Assembly (NCBI GenBank): GCA_963675655.1
Contig: OY776489.1
Location: forward strand, 186,001 to 250,000
Direction of reading: 5' to 3'
Length of the DNA: 64,000 nt
Origin: CAXXOK01 sp963675655
GTDB taxonomy: Bacteria > Bacillota > Clostridia > Christensenellales > Aristaeellaceae
Shown: positions 7,768 through 15,710 of the stretch, piece by piece
Position numbering within the stretch: the stretch's first letter is position 1
How the letters are laid out: the number at the start of each line of letters is the position of its first letter
Made by a program: the position numbers and the translations under genes
The notes under the pieces: model-generated
What the model saw: only the letters and a program-made list of their open reading frames with translations
Database searches by the model: none
What the model was told of the DNA's origin: nothing

Positions 7768-9286
7768 CGGCAACATCCTCCTGCTTTCGTCCCATCATCA
7801 TGAGCCCCAGCTGACTTTTCGTGGTTGTTTTCGCGTTCACCACGCCCATCAGCTCACCGCTGTGCAGCACGGCGATACGGTCGCAAATGCCCAGCAGCGC
7901 ATCCAGATCCTCGCCAATAAACAGGATCGCCACGCCCTTTTGTTTTTCCTCATTCAGTTTTTTAAAAATGAAATCAGAAGCGCCAATGTCCAGCCCGCGC
8001 ACAGGATAAGCAGCAATAAAAAAGTCTACGTTTCGGTCGATTTCTCGCCCGAGAAGCACCTTTTGTATGTTGCCACCCGACAGGCTTTGAATCGCCTGTG
8101 TCGCCCCGGGGGTACTCACGTGATACTCTTGTATCAACATTTCCGCGCGGCGCAACTCGGCTTTTTTATCCAGCAACAATCCCTTATCCGTATGGTATGA
8201 CCGCAGCGAAATGTTATCGCTGATGCTCATGCCCTCCGCAAGCCCCATACCCAGCCGATCCTCCGGCACAAAGCCAATTTGCACCCCCTGTGTACGCATC
8301 ATGCGCGGCGTCATGCCGATCAGCTCCTGCCCTTTCAGGCGAATACTGCCACTTGCCTTTTGAATACCCGTAATCGCCTCGCACAGCTCCTTTTGGCCAC
8401 TGTCAGCAACGCCTGCGATACCGAGAATCTCATAAGCATAAGCGTCCAGCGCTTTAATGTTAAGTTTTTCCCCAACGCCCTTTTCGGTCATATACAGATC
8501 GCGAATGGCAAGCACTGTTTCCTTCTCATCCCGTAGCACATTCACATACGGCACAGAAATATCAATTTCGCGTCCCACCATCAGTTCCGCAAGCTGTTTG
8601 GGCGATGTATCCCCGGTTTTCACCGTAGCTACGCTTACGCCTTTTCGCAGCACCGTGACCCGATCGCTCACGTCCATCACTTCATTCAGCTTATGGGTAA
8701 TCATGATAACCGCGCAGCCGTTTGCTTTCATTTCACGAAGGATTTCAAACAGCTTTTCGGCTTCTTGTGTCGTCAGCACAGCGGTAGGTTCATCCAGTAT
8801 CATTAGCTCCGCGCCGCGATACAACGCCTTAACGATCTCCAGCGTCTGCTTCTCGCCGATCGTCATACGGTGAACCTTTTTATCCGGGTTGAGTTGCAGC
8901 TTAAATTTTTTACAAAGCGCGTTGACTTCGGCGATAATCTTCCTTTTCGGCAGAAACAAGCTGCTTCGCATGCCGCCGACGATATTTTCCCACGCAGAAA
9001 GCGCTTCTACCAACTTAAAATGCTGGTGAATCATCCCTACGCCACGCTCCATCGCATCCTTGGGCGAACGGATCGTAACCGGCTGACCATCCACGAGAAT
9101 TTCCCCATCATCGGGTAAATATAGCCCCGATAGGATATTCATCAGTGTGCTCTTGCCGGAACCGTTTTCGCCGAGGATCGCATGAGTTTCTCCGGTACGG
9201 ATCAACAAATCCACCCCGTCGTTCGCTTTTACCGAGCCAAAGTGCTTTTTTATTTGTCTCAGTTCAACCACAGTCGCTTTTACCAT
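7754..9286 (-). CDS. nupO: nucleoside ABC transporter ATPase, two nucleotide-binding domains (NupO/YufO type)
   Basis: This 510-residue protein has two fused ABC domains. The first shows Walker A GENGSGKST near residue 36 and Walker B LMILDEPTAVL. The second lacks a canonical Walker A and has GVADSGQKEL, as usual in this family, followed by LSGGNIQKVLLGREI and FIAAYPVRGLDIGA. It should energise uptake through NupP and NupQ. It follows the binding-protein gene after a 102-base gap that contains competing hairpins at 9302-9369. That arrangement suits higher expression of the binding protein than of the ATPase. Confidence 0.92.
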   Translation of the reverse strand: MVKATVVELRQIKKHFGSVKANDGVDLLIRTGETHAILGENGSGKSTLMNILSGLYLPDDGEILVDGQPVTIRSPKDAMERGVGMIHQHFKLVEALSAWENIVGGMRSSLFLPKRKIIAEVNALCKKFKLQLNPDKKVHRMTIGEKQTLEIVKALYRGAELMILDEPTAVLTTQEAEKLFEILREMKANGCAVIMITHKLNEVMDVSDRVTVLRKGVSVATVKTGDTSPKQLAELMVGREIDISVPYVNVLRDEKETVLAIRDLYMTEKGVGEKLNIKALDAYAYEILGIAGVADSGQKELCEAITGIQKASGSIRLKGQELIGMTPRMMRTQGVQIGFVPEDRLGMGLAEGMSISDNISLRSYHTDKGLLLDKKAELRRAEMLIQEYHVSTPGATQAIQSLSGGNIQKVLLGREIDRNVDFFIAAYPVRGLDIGASDFIFKKLNEEKQKGVAILFIGEDLDALLGICDRIAVLHSGELMGVVNAKTTTKSQLGLMMMGRKQEDVADAEN

Positions 9287-9301
9287 GCCATTCTCCCATT
9301 C

Positions 9302-9369
9302 TGTGAAAAGTCACACAAGTAAAAATCGCTTTTCACATCGTTACAGGTGCGAAAAGCAATTTTTACTTG
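9302..9369 (-). promoter_or_regulatory. two mutually exclusive hairpins between binding protein and ATPase genes
   Basis: Arms at 9316-9338 and 9347-9369 form a stem of more than 20 bp with few mismatches. A second perfect 9-bp inverted repeat (TGTGAAAAG at 9302-9310, CTTTTCACA at 9329-9337) shares one arm with the first, so only one can form at a time. The second lies just upstream of the ATPase ribosome binding site. This could partially terminate, stabilise the upstream mRNA or limit ATPase translation. Confidence 0.65.
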
Positions 9370-9388
9370 CATGAAAGAAATTTAAAAC

Positions 9389-10480
9389 TTACTGAATGGT
9401 GCCGTTCACGCCATCCACAAACCAGTACAGGGACAGCAGCGAAGCATCGTCCAACGTTTCGCCGGCAGGAACGGCCACATTGCCTTCGTTGTCAAGAATT
9501 TCGCCCGCCCAAATATCCAGCGTGCCATCTTTGAAACCAGCGATCGCCGCATCCACAGCTTCCTGCGTGCCTTCGGCAACGTTATACATTTCAGTCAGGC
9601 TTACCAGACCATCCTGAATACCAAGCCACTGGCTGGCGCCGATCCATGTGCCGTCAATAATGCGCTGTACATCGTTTACGAAGAAGGATTCCCAGTCGCA
9701 GGCAGGGCTGGCCAGGAAAGATTCCGGGATCGTATCGTAGCCGGAAGTAGCATAACCGAACGAGTACGCACCCAACCCAGCCGCTGCGATTGCCGCGTTG
9801 AGGCTGTCCAGATACGCGATGATGATATCACTGCCGCTGTTAACCAGTTCGGTCGCCGTCGCAGTTTCGATGGCGGGATCAAACCAGGAGCCCGTCCACT
9901 TCACATTTACGGTTACGTCTGGATTAACCGATTTTGCACCCAGCGTGAAAGCATCCACCATACGAACACATTCGGGAATCGCATAGGAGCACAGGTAGCC
10001 GATTTGGTTGGTCTCGGTACGCAGACCGGCGATAATGCCGCAGAGATACTCGCTCTGGAAGTTTTTCGGGAAGAAGGTAGCGAGGTTTTCGGCGTTAATG
10101 CTGCCAGAATAGTGGTTGAAGTAAATATCAGGGTGACGCGCCGCGACATTGGCAGTGAATTCGCCGTAGCCATAGCTGGTGGCGTAGATTACATTGCAGC
10201 CCTGCGCAATCAGGTTCTCAATAGCCGTCTCGCACTCCGCAGATTCAGGAACGCTGAACGCATAATCCACTTGGTAGCCCGCCGCTTCCAGCGCTGCAAA
10301 GCCCTGACCAAGCGCATAGCTGAAACCCTCTGTACCAAGTTCGGTGTTAAACACAGCGCCGATGTGAATTTCATCCGCCGTAAGAGCCGGAAGTCCCGAA
10401 GCCGTCTCTGCTACTGCAGGCACAGCCACCAGTGAAAGAACCAATACGCAAGTCAGCAACAGGCTTACAATTTTCCTCAT
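9389..10480 (-). CDS. nupN: BMP-family nucleoside-binding protein
   Basis: This 363-residue exported substrate-binding protein of the BMP/PnrA/Med family starts with a signal peptide (MRKIVSLLLTCVLVLSLVAV, then AVA before ETASG). The mature part carries the BMP pattern AVFNTELGTEGFSYALGQG and GCNVIYATSYGYGEF. BMP proteins bind purine nucleosides in known cases and deliver them to a NupOPQ-type transporter, whose genes follow directly. Unlike most Gram-positive members, no lipobox cysteine follows the hydrophobic core. The only cysteine (residue 11) is inside it, so cleavage by signal peptidase I looks more likely than lipid anchoring. A strong promoter and structured leader precede it. Confidence 0.9.
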   Translation of the reverse strand: MRKIVSLLLTCVLVLSLVAVPAVAETASGLPALTADEIHIGAVFNTELGTEGFSYALGQGFAALEAAGYQVDYAFSVPESAECETAIENLIAQGCNVIYATSYGYGEFTANVAARHPDIYFNHYSGSINAENLATFFPKNFQSEYLCGIIAGLRTETNQIGYLCSYAIPECVRMVDAFTLGAKSVNPDVTVNVKWTGSWFDPAIETATATELVNSGSDIIIAYLDSLNAAIAAAGLGAYSFGYATSGYDTIPESFLASPACDWESFFVNDVQRIIDGTWIGASQWLGIQDGLVSLTEMYNVAEGTQEAVDAAIAGFKDGTLDIWAGEILDNEGNVAVPAGETLDDASLLSLYWFVDGVNGTIQ

Positions 10481-10521
10481 TGATGTGAATCCTCCTTCAA
10501 AAATAACGCATTCCTACTGAA

Positions 10522-10570
10522 AAACGCAACGGCAAACAGATGAACTCGTCATCCGCGCGCCATTGCGTTT
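10522..10570 (-). promoter_or_regulatory. structured 5' leader of the nucleoside transporter operon
   Basis: In the transcript an outer 12-bp stem pairs AAACGCAAUGGC with GCCGUUGCGUUU (one G-U pair). It encloses an internal loop and an inner hairpin GAUGA/UCAUC with a 5-base loop (10539-10553). The outer stem is followed by more U residues, so it could act as an attenuator. It does not match the purine riboswitch consensus as I know it. Confidence 0.6.
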
Positions 10571-10580
10571 CTTTCGTATA

Positions 10581-10610
10581 ATTATACCAAAGATAAATCG
10601 CGCTTGTCAA
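10581..10610 (-). promoter_or_regulatory. sigma-A promoter for the nucleoside transporter operon
   Basis: Read on the minus strand, TTGACA (10605-10610) and TATAAT (10581-10586) are perfect consensus hexamers 18 bases apart. They lie about 100 bases upstream of the binding-protein start. Confidence 0.9.
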
Positions 10611-11118
10611 ATCAAACAGCTTGTTTTTATTTCGTACTAAACAGCTTCCTTAGAAATATTATTTCCATATTCTCTTTTTATATAAGGAAATTTTCATCGT
10701 TGTATTCTACTTTTTCTAGATTCGTGCTATGGCGGCAATCCCTCTGTTGCGTGCATGATTATACCCTTTATTCATGTATAATTTATCATAATTTCCATAT
10801 TTATACATTCTTTAGAGGATCGCAAAAACAGCATCTGCTATTGCCTTGACCAAGTACCCAAAGAAAGCGCTGCTTTGCCCTAAGCACAGCGTAGTGATTG
10901 CACCCCAATGGATTCCGGCAAAAGCCAAATTGATAAAACTTCCCATTAAACCACATTGCTGCAACGGGGGAATTCTCCTGCTGCGTATCGAAAGAAGAAT
11001 AGAACAATGCATGCTGCCGCTGTTTTGTTTTACCCCATGAATGCTTCCCAGCGCACCGGCGAGGAAGCAGTACGGCATTGCATGTTGCAAACAACGGGAA
11101 AGGTATGTTGGTTACTAT
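10611..11118. other. intergenic region without a supported gene
   Basis: This AT-rich stretch separates the divergent nucleoside-transport and radical SAM genes. Short frames on both strands lack ribosome binding sites or family resemblance. A 92-codon minus-strand frame at 10812-11090 has a hydrophobic second half, but nothing else supports it. Confidence 0.5.
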
Positions 11119-12243
11119 ATGAAGATTTCAAAAAAGCACGCGCTGCTATGGTTCACCTTTTTTGCCGAATTGCCGGAAGAGGAGGAGCTGCTCCCCTATC
11201 AGCAGGAGATCGTCTATGCCGTTTTTGCCCAGATTGAAACAGCAGTAACCCACCGTAACGCAGCGCTGATGGCGCAAATTACAGGCCTGCATACACTGGA
11301 GAACAGAACCTATTTCGTAGGTGAGGCAAGCTATTTCCCCACAGGATGCCGTTCCTGCCTGCTGGGTACGGGGCTGAGTGCAATACGCAAAACAAACCGC
11401 TGCAATCTTGCCTGCAAGTTTTGTTACGACTATGGTGAATTGAGCAGCCAACCGCCAATCGGCGAAGGCATGTGGGAGATCGGCGGTACAAAATTCTACG
11501 AAAAAGACATCGATCTTCTCTTATCCATTCACCGCAAACCGACCGGGATTTCCTACGTTTATTTAGAGCCCTTTATGGAAATCGAGAAATACTATCCCAT
11601 CATCAACACCTTCCATCAAGCGGGGGTTCACCAGCATATGTACACCAACGGCACGCTGGCCACGGCGGAAAACCTGAAAGCGCTTGCACAAGCCGGGCTC
11701 AACGAGCTGCGTTTCAACCTTGGCGCAACCAACTGTGCGGATACTGTAATTGAAAATATCCGCTTGGCAAAGCAATACATCCCCTATGTCGGCATTGAAA
11801 CCCCTATGACCCCGGAATTTTACCAGTCCTTTTTCCAAAAGAAAGAAGCCATTCTGTCTACGGGTCTGGATTTTATCAACTGCGCGGAATTGCACCTGAA
11901 TGCAAACAATATTGATAATTACGAAGACGAAAGCATGTATATTTCCCGGCACGGCTACATTTCCCCCATCTGGAGCCGTGAGCTCACCCTGCGAATGATG
12001 AAAATTGCCGATGATGAAAACTGGCCTCTGGTAGTACACGACTGTTCCAACGATACGAAGTTTGCCCGGGATTTAAACCTGCGCGCAAAAGAGGGAGGGT
12101 GGTTCGGCTCCAGCAGTTATGCCTGCGAGTTTGACCGGATACCCTATTATGCGTTCTTACCGGTTCTACAGGACAATACTTTGCCTTTCGTAGAGGAAGA
12201 GGATTTACCCGAAGGGTACAGGCCGGGTGAATTGATGTTATAA
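11119..12243 (+). CDS. radical SAM protein of unknown function
   Basis: This cytoplasmic protein of about 374 residues has the radical SAM cluster motif CNLACKFC (CxxxCxxC) near residues 99-106, preceded by a second cysteine pair in GCRSC near residue 84. The motif is followed by YDYGEL and a glycine-containing segment (YVYLEPFMEI), then the repeated beta-alpha pattern of the radical SAM barrel. The frame opens further upstream; the ATG at 11119 is chosen because conserved-looking sequence begins there, although its ribosome binding site is weak. The C-terminal part (YACEFDRIPYYAFLP) resembles MoaA-like or anaerobic-maturase relatives only loosely. It stands alone, ended by a strong terminator at 12260. 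No substrate can be assigned. Confidence 0.8.
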   Translation: MKISKKHALLWFTFFAELPEEEELLPYQQEIVYAVFAQIETAVTHRNAALMAQITGLHTLENRTYFVGEASYFPTGCRSCLLGTGLSAIRKTNRCNLACKFCYDYGELSSQPPIGEGMWEIGGTKFYEKDIDLLLSIHRKPTGISYVYLEPFMEIEKYYPIINTFHQAGVHQHMYTNGTLATAENLKALAQAGLNELRFNLGATNCADTVIENIRLAKQYIPYVGIETPMTPEFYQSFFQKKEAILSTGLDFINCAELHLNANNIDNYEDESMYISRHGYISPIWSRELTLRMMKIADDENWPLVVHDCSNDTKFARDLNLRAKEGGWFGSSSYACEFDRIPYYAFLPVLQDNTLPFVEEEDLPEGYRPGELML

Positions 12244-12259
12244 AACCCTTTTGATTTGT

Positions 12260-12296
12260 CCAAATCGGGATGCTTCGGCATCCTGATTTGGCTTTC
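12260..12296 (+). terminator. strong terminator after the radical SAM gene
   Basis: A 14-bp stem with one G-U pair closes on a UUCG tetraloop (12274-12277) and is followed by a short CTTTC. It begins 16 bases after the stop. The stretch from 12297 to 12518 shows no gene. Confidence 0.88.
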
Positions 12297-12518
12297 GCGC
12301 CGGATAGCAGTAACCAACTCCCCATAATCCATCGTCAATACCACGCGCAAATATTTGGAGATATGTATATCAAGCACTGGTTCCCCATCTGTTTTGTAGT
12401 GCTCTGCAACCGTTGCTGCAATTAAACCACAGCAAAGCTAAAGCATGGCAGCACAAAGCATCGACAGGTCTGCGCCATCAGGCAGCGCTGATCCTTTTAC
12501 CGCAATCCAACCGGACGC

Positions 12519-12547
12519 TTGTCAGCCACTCCTGTTTTCGCTATAAT
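12519..12547 (+). promoter_or_regulatory. promoter for the DUF5711-CvpA-dipeptidase genes
   Basis: TTGTCA (12519-12524) and TATAAT (12542-12547) are separated by 17 bases, about 80 bases upstream of the first start codon. Confidence 0.75.
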
Positions 12548-12627
12548 AAACAATAGTGCGCGTACTTCCTAACCGTACCGCCGCAAGCCATCCCTTCACC
12601 AAGGGAAGCTTTTTTAAAGGAGAGCCT

Positions 12628-13758
12628 ATGCAGAGGGTACAACCCAGACGAAAGCGCTGGCAATCAATATTAATACTCCTTGGAATTCTGGCCGCCATTA
12701 CCGCGGTGATTATCCTGATTATATCGTTGGTACAATCCCGCCCGGTCACCAATGTTACGGCGTATCGCCTTCCCTGTGAGTATAACGACAGCATCAAGCC
12801 ATTTGGTTCTAACGTATTGTATTATGACGGCGAAAGCATCCACTGCATGAGCAATACGGGCGCTGTACGTTGGTCGTTCCAGCTGGGTGAAAGCGCCGGT
12901 TTTGATTGCACCGACGATGTTGTTGTCGCCTGGGCTGGAAACACCATCTATATTATCGATCAAAACGGCCGTTCCAGCTATAACGATAACCTTGGCGAAC
13001 CCATCCAATTTGCCCGTGCCGGGAAACAATATGTGGCCGCCGTCATTGGCGACAGCACTACCCCGCGCCTGGTGGTTAAGGATCATCAGGGTTCCCATAT
13101 GGATGAAGAAGCTGATGCCTACGAGCACCTGATTTTACTGGACGTGGGTTTTTACGGTAAAAACGGCGAATATATGTGGACGCTGGCGTTGGATGTTTTC
13201 GGCACAGCCGCCAACACCATCTTAAACACCTTTGAAGTCGGTAAAATGAATACCGGCGAGGTACCGCTGGGAGATTCCATCACCTACGCGGTGCTGTATG
13301 AAAACAGCGTCCTGCGTGTTATCAACACCCGCAAGATGCTCAGTTTCAACTACCGGGGTAACGAGGATACCGCATCCAGCATACTGGTATACGGGTGGCG
13401 GCTCATCAGCAAAGAAATACCGGACAGGGGCAACGCGCTGATGCTTTTTGCCCCCACCGCGCAAACCGACAGCGATTACGACATTCGAGAGCTGCGCCTC
13501 ATCTCCGGCAGTACGGATAAGCGGTACAGCCTGCCGGATACCTGCATAGGCGCGGCTGTATGGGATAAGAATATCTATGCCGTGGGAGCCGACCGGCTAT
13601 ACCGCGCTTCTATGAACGATAGCCGTTTCTCCGCGTATGATTTACCGCTGGATGTTCCCGCCGACCGTTTTATCGGCGTTCTAAACGACGGCCATATGCT
13701 GGTCGCCTGCGGGGATGAAGTATACGTATGCACCCTGCCGGAAGCTACCGCCAAGTAA
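12628..13758 (+). CDS. DUF5711-type membrane-anchored propeller protein
   Basis: This 376-residue protein has a short basic N-terminus and one membrane helix (about residues 11-37). A large extracytoplasmic domain follows, built of repeated beta strands with PQQ-like or WD-like repeats such as DESIHCMSNTG, GNTIYIIDQNG and DKNIYAVGADRLY. The start at 12628 is chosen because AAAGGAGAG precedes it at proper spacing; the earlier in-frame ATG has no such site. The gene is followed by cvpA and an M19 dipeptidase gene on the same strand. This arrangement with CvpA is one I associate with DUF5711 proteins in Clostridia. Function is unknown; a cell-envelope sensing or scaffolding role is a guess. Confidence 0.72.
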   Translation: MQRVQPRRKRWQSILILLGILAAITAVIILIISLVQSRPVTNVTAYRLPCEYNDSIKPFGSNVLYYDGESIHCMSNTGAVRWSFQLGESAGFDCTDDVVVAWAGNTIYIIDQNGRSSYNDNLGEPIQFARAGKQYVAAVIGDSTTPRLVVKDHQGSHMDEEADAYEHLILLDVGFYGKNGEYMWTLALDVFGTAANTILNTFEVGKMNTGEVPLGDSITYAVLYENSVLRVINTRKMLSFNYRGNEDTASSILVYGWRLISKEIPDRGNALMLFAPTAQTDSDYDIRELRLISGSTDKRYSLPDTCIGAAVWDKNIYAVGADRLYRASMNDSRFSAYDLPLDVPADRFIGVLNDGHMLVACGDEVYVCTLPEATAK

Positions 13759-13823
13759 ACCCGTTTATATATAAAAGCCTGCGTGCTTACTTCGGTTTTT
13801 TTGTCTGAAAGGAGCGATTTCGC

Positions 13824-14537
13824 GTGAATGTAGTCGATTACGGCATTATCATTCTCATCGCGTTATGTATACTGTTTGGGTGCTACCGGGGGTTCATTCA
13901 AACATTGCTGAATCTGGGCGGCAGCCTGCTTTCCTTTGCGGGCTCCTTCTGGCTTTTCCCGAAACTGGCCGACGCGCTCAGCTCCAATACTGAAATTGTC
14001 CGCCTCATCAGCAGCTATACCGATTCGGGCAGTTTGCTGGGCGATTTGGATCTCAGTAGCCGCGCAGTGGATACCCTCAGCGCCAGCAATATTACTGCAA
14101 TTGTCGACAAGGCTAATCTGCCGGACCCCATCGGCCGCCTTTTACAGGCCAACCTGACCGAGAAAGTGTTCAGCCCCATGGGTACGCTGGCGACCACCGT
14201 TGGCGACTATGTCAACCAAACCATCCTTTCGGTCAGCATCAATGTCATTTGCTTTATCATTTGTTTTCTGGTCTGCTACATAGTGCTGTCCATCCTCATC
14301 AATATGCTGCGCAGTGTTTTCCGTTTCCCGGTGCTCAAACAGCTGGATTGGCTGGCCGGAGGCGTTTTTGGTTTTATTATCGGATGCACCTTATGCTTCA
14401 TTTTCTTTACCTCTATGCCTCTTATGCAAAGCGTAATTCCGCTGGAGCAGTTTCAGACGCTTGTGGATGAAAGCGCGCTGGCAAACATTTTCCAAAACGG
14501 AAACCTGATCATCTCCATTATGAACCGAAAACTGTAA
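13824..14537 (+). CDS. cvpA: CvpA-family membrane protein
   Basis: This 237-residue protein has four predicted membrane helices and the typical N-terminal DYGIIILIALCILFGCYRGF segment of the CvpA/colicin V production family. It starts at GTG (13824) eight bases after AAAGGAG. The long extracytoplasmic loop between helices 2 and 3 (about residues 55-130) is usual for Firmicutes members. CvpA proteins affect envelope properties in several bacteria, but the molecular function is not established. It sits between the DUF5711 gene and the dipeptidase gene, 16 bases before the latter. Confidence 0.8.
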   Translation: MNVVDYGIIILIALCILFGCYRGFIQTLLNLGGSLLSFAGSFWLFPKLADALSSNTEIVRLISSYTDSGSLLGDLDLSSRAVDTLSASNITAIVDKANLPDPIGRLLQANLTEKVFSPMGTLATTVGDYVNQTILSVSINVICFIICFLVCYIVLSILINMLRSVFRFPVLKQLDWLAGGVFGFIIGCTLCFIFFTSMPLMQSVIPLEQFQTLVDESALANIFQNGNLIISIMNRKL

Positions 14538-14552
14538 ACAGGAGGCAACACC

Positions 14553-15470
14553 ATGCTCATTTGCGATGCTCACGCCGATACCCTCTACACCCTGCAACTG
14601 CCCGACCGCGACCCCGCCAAACTGCCGGATATTACAGCCGAGCGACTGACCGCCGGCGGTGAAAAAGATACCCGCATACAGGCCCTTGCACTTTGGACCG
14701 GCCCGGAAGGCTTACAAGGCCAGGACGTCGGTTTGATCGACCGTGAAATGCTGGCGTTTGACGATCTTCTGAAAAATCAGGGTTTTATACAGGTAAGAAA
14801 AGTAGAAGACGCACAACCCGGTAAACCCAACGTGATGCTGACCATTGAAGGCGGCGAGGCCTTTGCGTGCGGTCCGCAGGCGGTAGATGGGTTTGCTGCG
14901 ATGGGCGTACGGATCGCCGCTATCGTGTGGAACAATGAAAACTGTTTCGCTTTCCCCGCCATCAGCGGCAGCGACCATGGGCTGACATCGCTTGGGCAAA
15001 AGCTGATTCAGCGGATGAACAAGCAGCACATGGCGGTAGACATCAGCCATTTGAATGAAGCCGGTGTGCAGGACGTACTAAAATACAGCAAAAAACCCAT
15101 CATCGCTTCGCATTCCTGCTGCCGGGCGTTATGCGACCATCCTCGTAACTTAACGGATGAGCAGTTGAAAGCGCTGTTTGACATGGGCGGGTATTTCGGC
15201 GTCAATTTCTATCCTGCTTTTCTCAGCCCTACACAGGAAGCAAATTTGGATACGGTGATCGATCATATCGATCATTTAACGGAACTGGGCGGCGCGAAGC
15301 ACATCGGTATGGGTTCCGATTTTGACGGAATTGAAACCCATCCCACGGGATTGGAACATGCCGGGTGTGTGTACGCCCTGTTTGACCGCATGAAGGAGCG
15401 CGGCTATACCGAGACAGCCATTAAAGACTTTGCAGGTGCAAACTTTAAGCGCTATCTGGCAAAGCTGTAA
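14553..15470 (+). CDS. membrane dipeptidase family (peptidase M19)
   Basis: The 305-residue zinc dipeptidase begins with the metal-binding motif CDAHADTL (residues 4-11). It shows TIEGGEAF (bridging glutamate), MAVDISHLNEAG and IIASHSCCRALCDHPRN, the two later metal histidines, and ends with MGSDFDGIE. Family members hydrolyse dipeptides, including some with a D-residue in the second position. There is no signal peptide, so the enzyme is cytoplasmic. An AGGAGG lies before the ATG. It is the last gene of the DUF5711-cvpA unit, and a hairpin follows at 15492-15520. Confidence 0.9.
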   Translation: MLICDAHADTLYTLQLPDRDPAKLPDITAERLTAGGEKDTRIQALALWTGPEGLQGQDVGLIDREMLAFDDLLKNQGFIQVRKVEDAQPGKPNVMLTIEGGEAFACGPQAVDGFAAMGVRIAAIVWNNENCFAFPAISGSDHGLTSLGQKLIQRMNKQHMAVDISHLNEAGVQDVLKYSKKPIIASHSCCRALCDHPRNLTDEQLKALFDMGGYFGVNFYPAFLSPTQEANLDTVIDHIDHLTELGGAKHIGMGSDFDGIETHPTGLEHAGCVYALFDRMKERGYTETAIKDFAGANFKRYLAKL

Positions 15471-15491
15471 TCCAATCGCGCAAGTACATAA

Positions 15492-15520
15492 AAGCGCCTG
15501 TGTAGTGCACACAGGCGCTT
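15492..15520 (+). terminator. hairpin terminator after the dipeptidase gene
   Basis: A 12-bp perfect stem, AAGCGCCTGTGT (15492-15503) and ACACAGGCGCTT (15509-15520), with a 5-base loop lies 21 bases past the stop. The following tract is only weakly T-rich. Confidence 0.7.
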
Positions 15521-15669
15521 CATTCATTATTAAACAAGTTAAGGATATTTGTTCAGGTTGTAGAAACGATGCTGCTATGGATAGTACCGCATAACGGAGG
15601 CAACGTATTCAGATTCCATTCTTATCCACTGCGATAACAGCAGCAAAGTAAATACGCCTTTTCAACAGG

Positions 15670-15710
15670 CGAGAGCCTGCGCAAATCACGCAGGCTCTCG
15701 TATTCTTTTT
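15670..15710 (+). terminator. hairpin between convergent genes
   Basis: A 12-bp perfect stem (15670-15681 with 15689-15700) is followed on the plus strand by TATTCTTTTT. It also lies directly after the stop of the minus-strand reductase gene, so it probably serves both convergent transcripts. Confidence 0.75.

Noticed and set aside
10812..11090. A 92-codon minus-strand frame with a hydrophobic C-terminal half upstream of the radical SAM gene.
   Set aside because: No ribosome binding site at its first codon, no family resemblance and no neighbours on that strand; probably chance or an old remnant.
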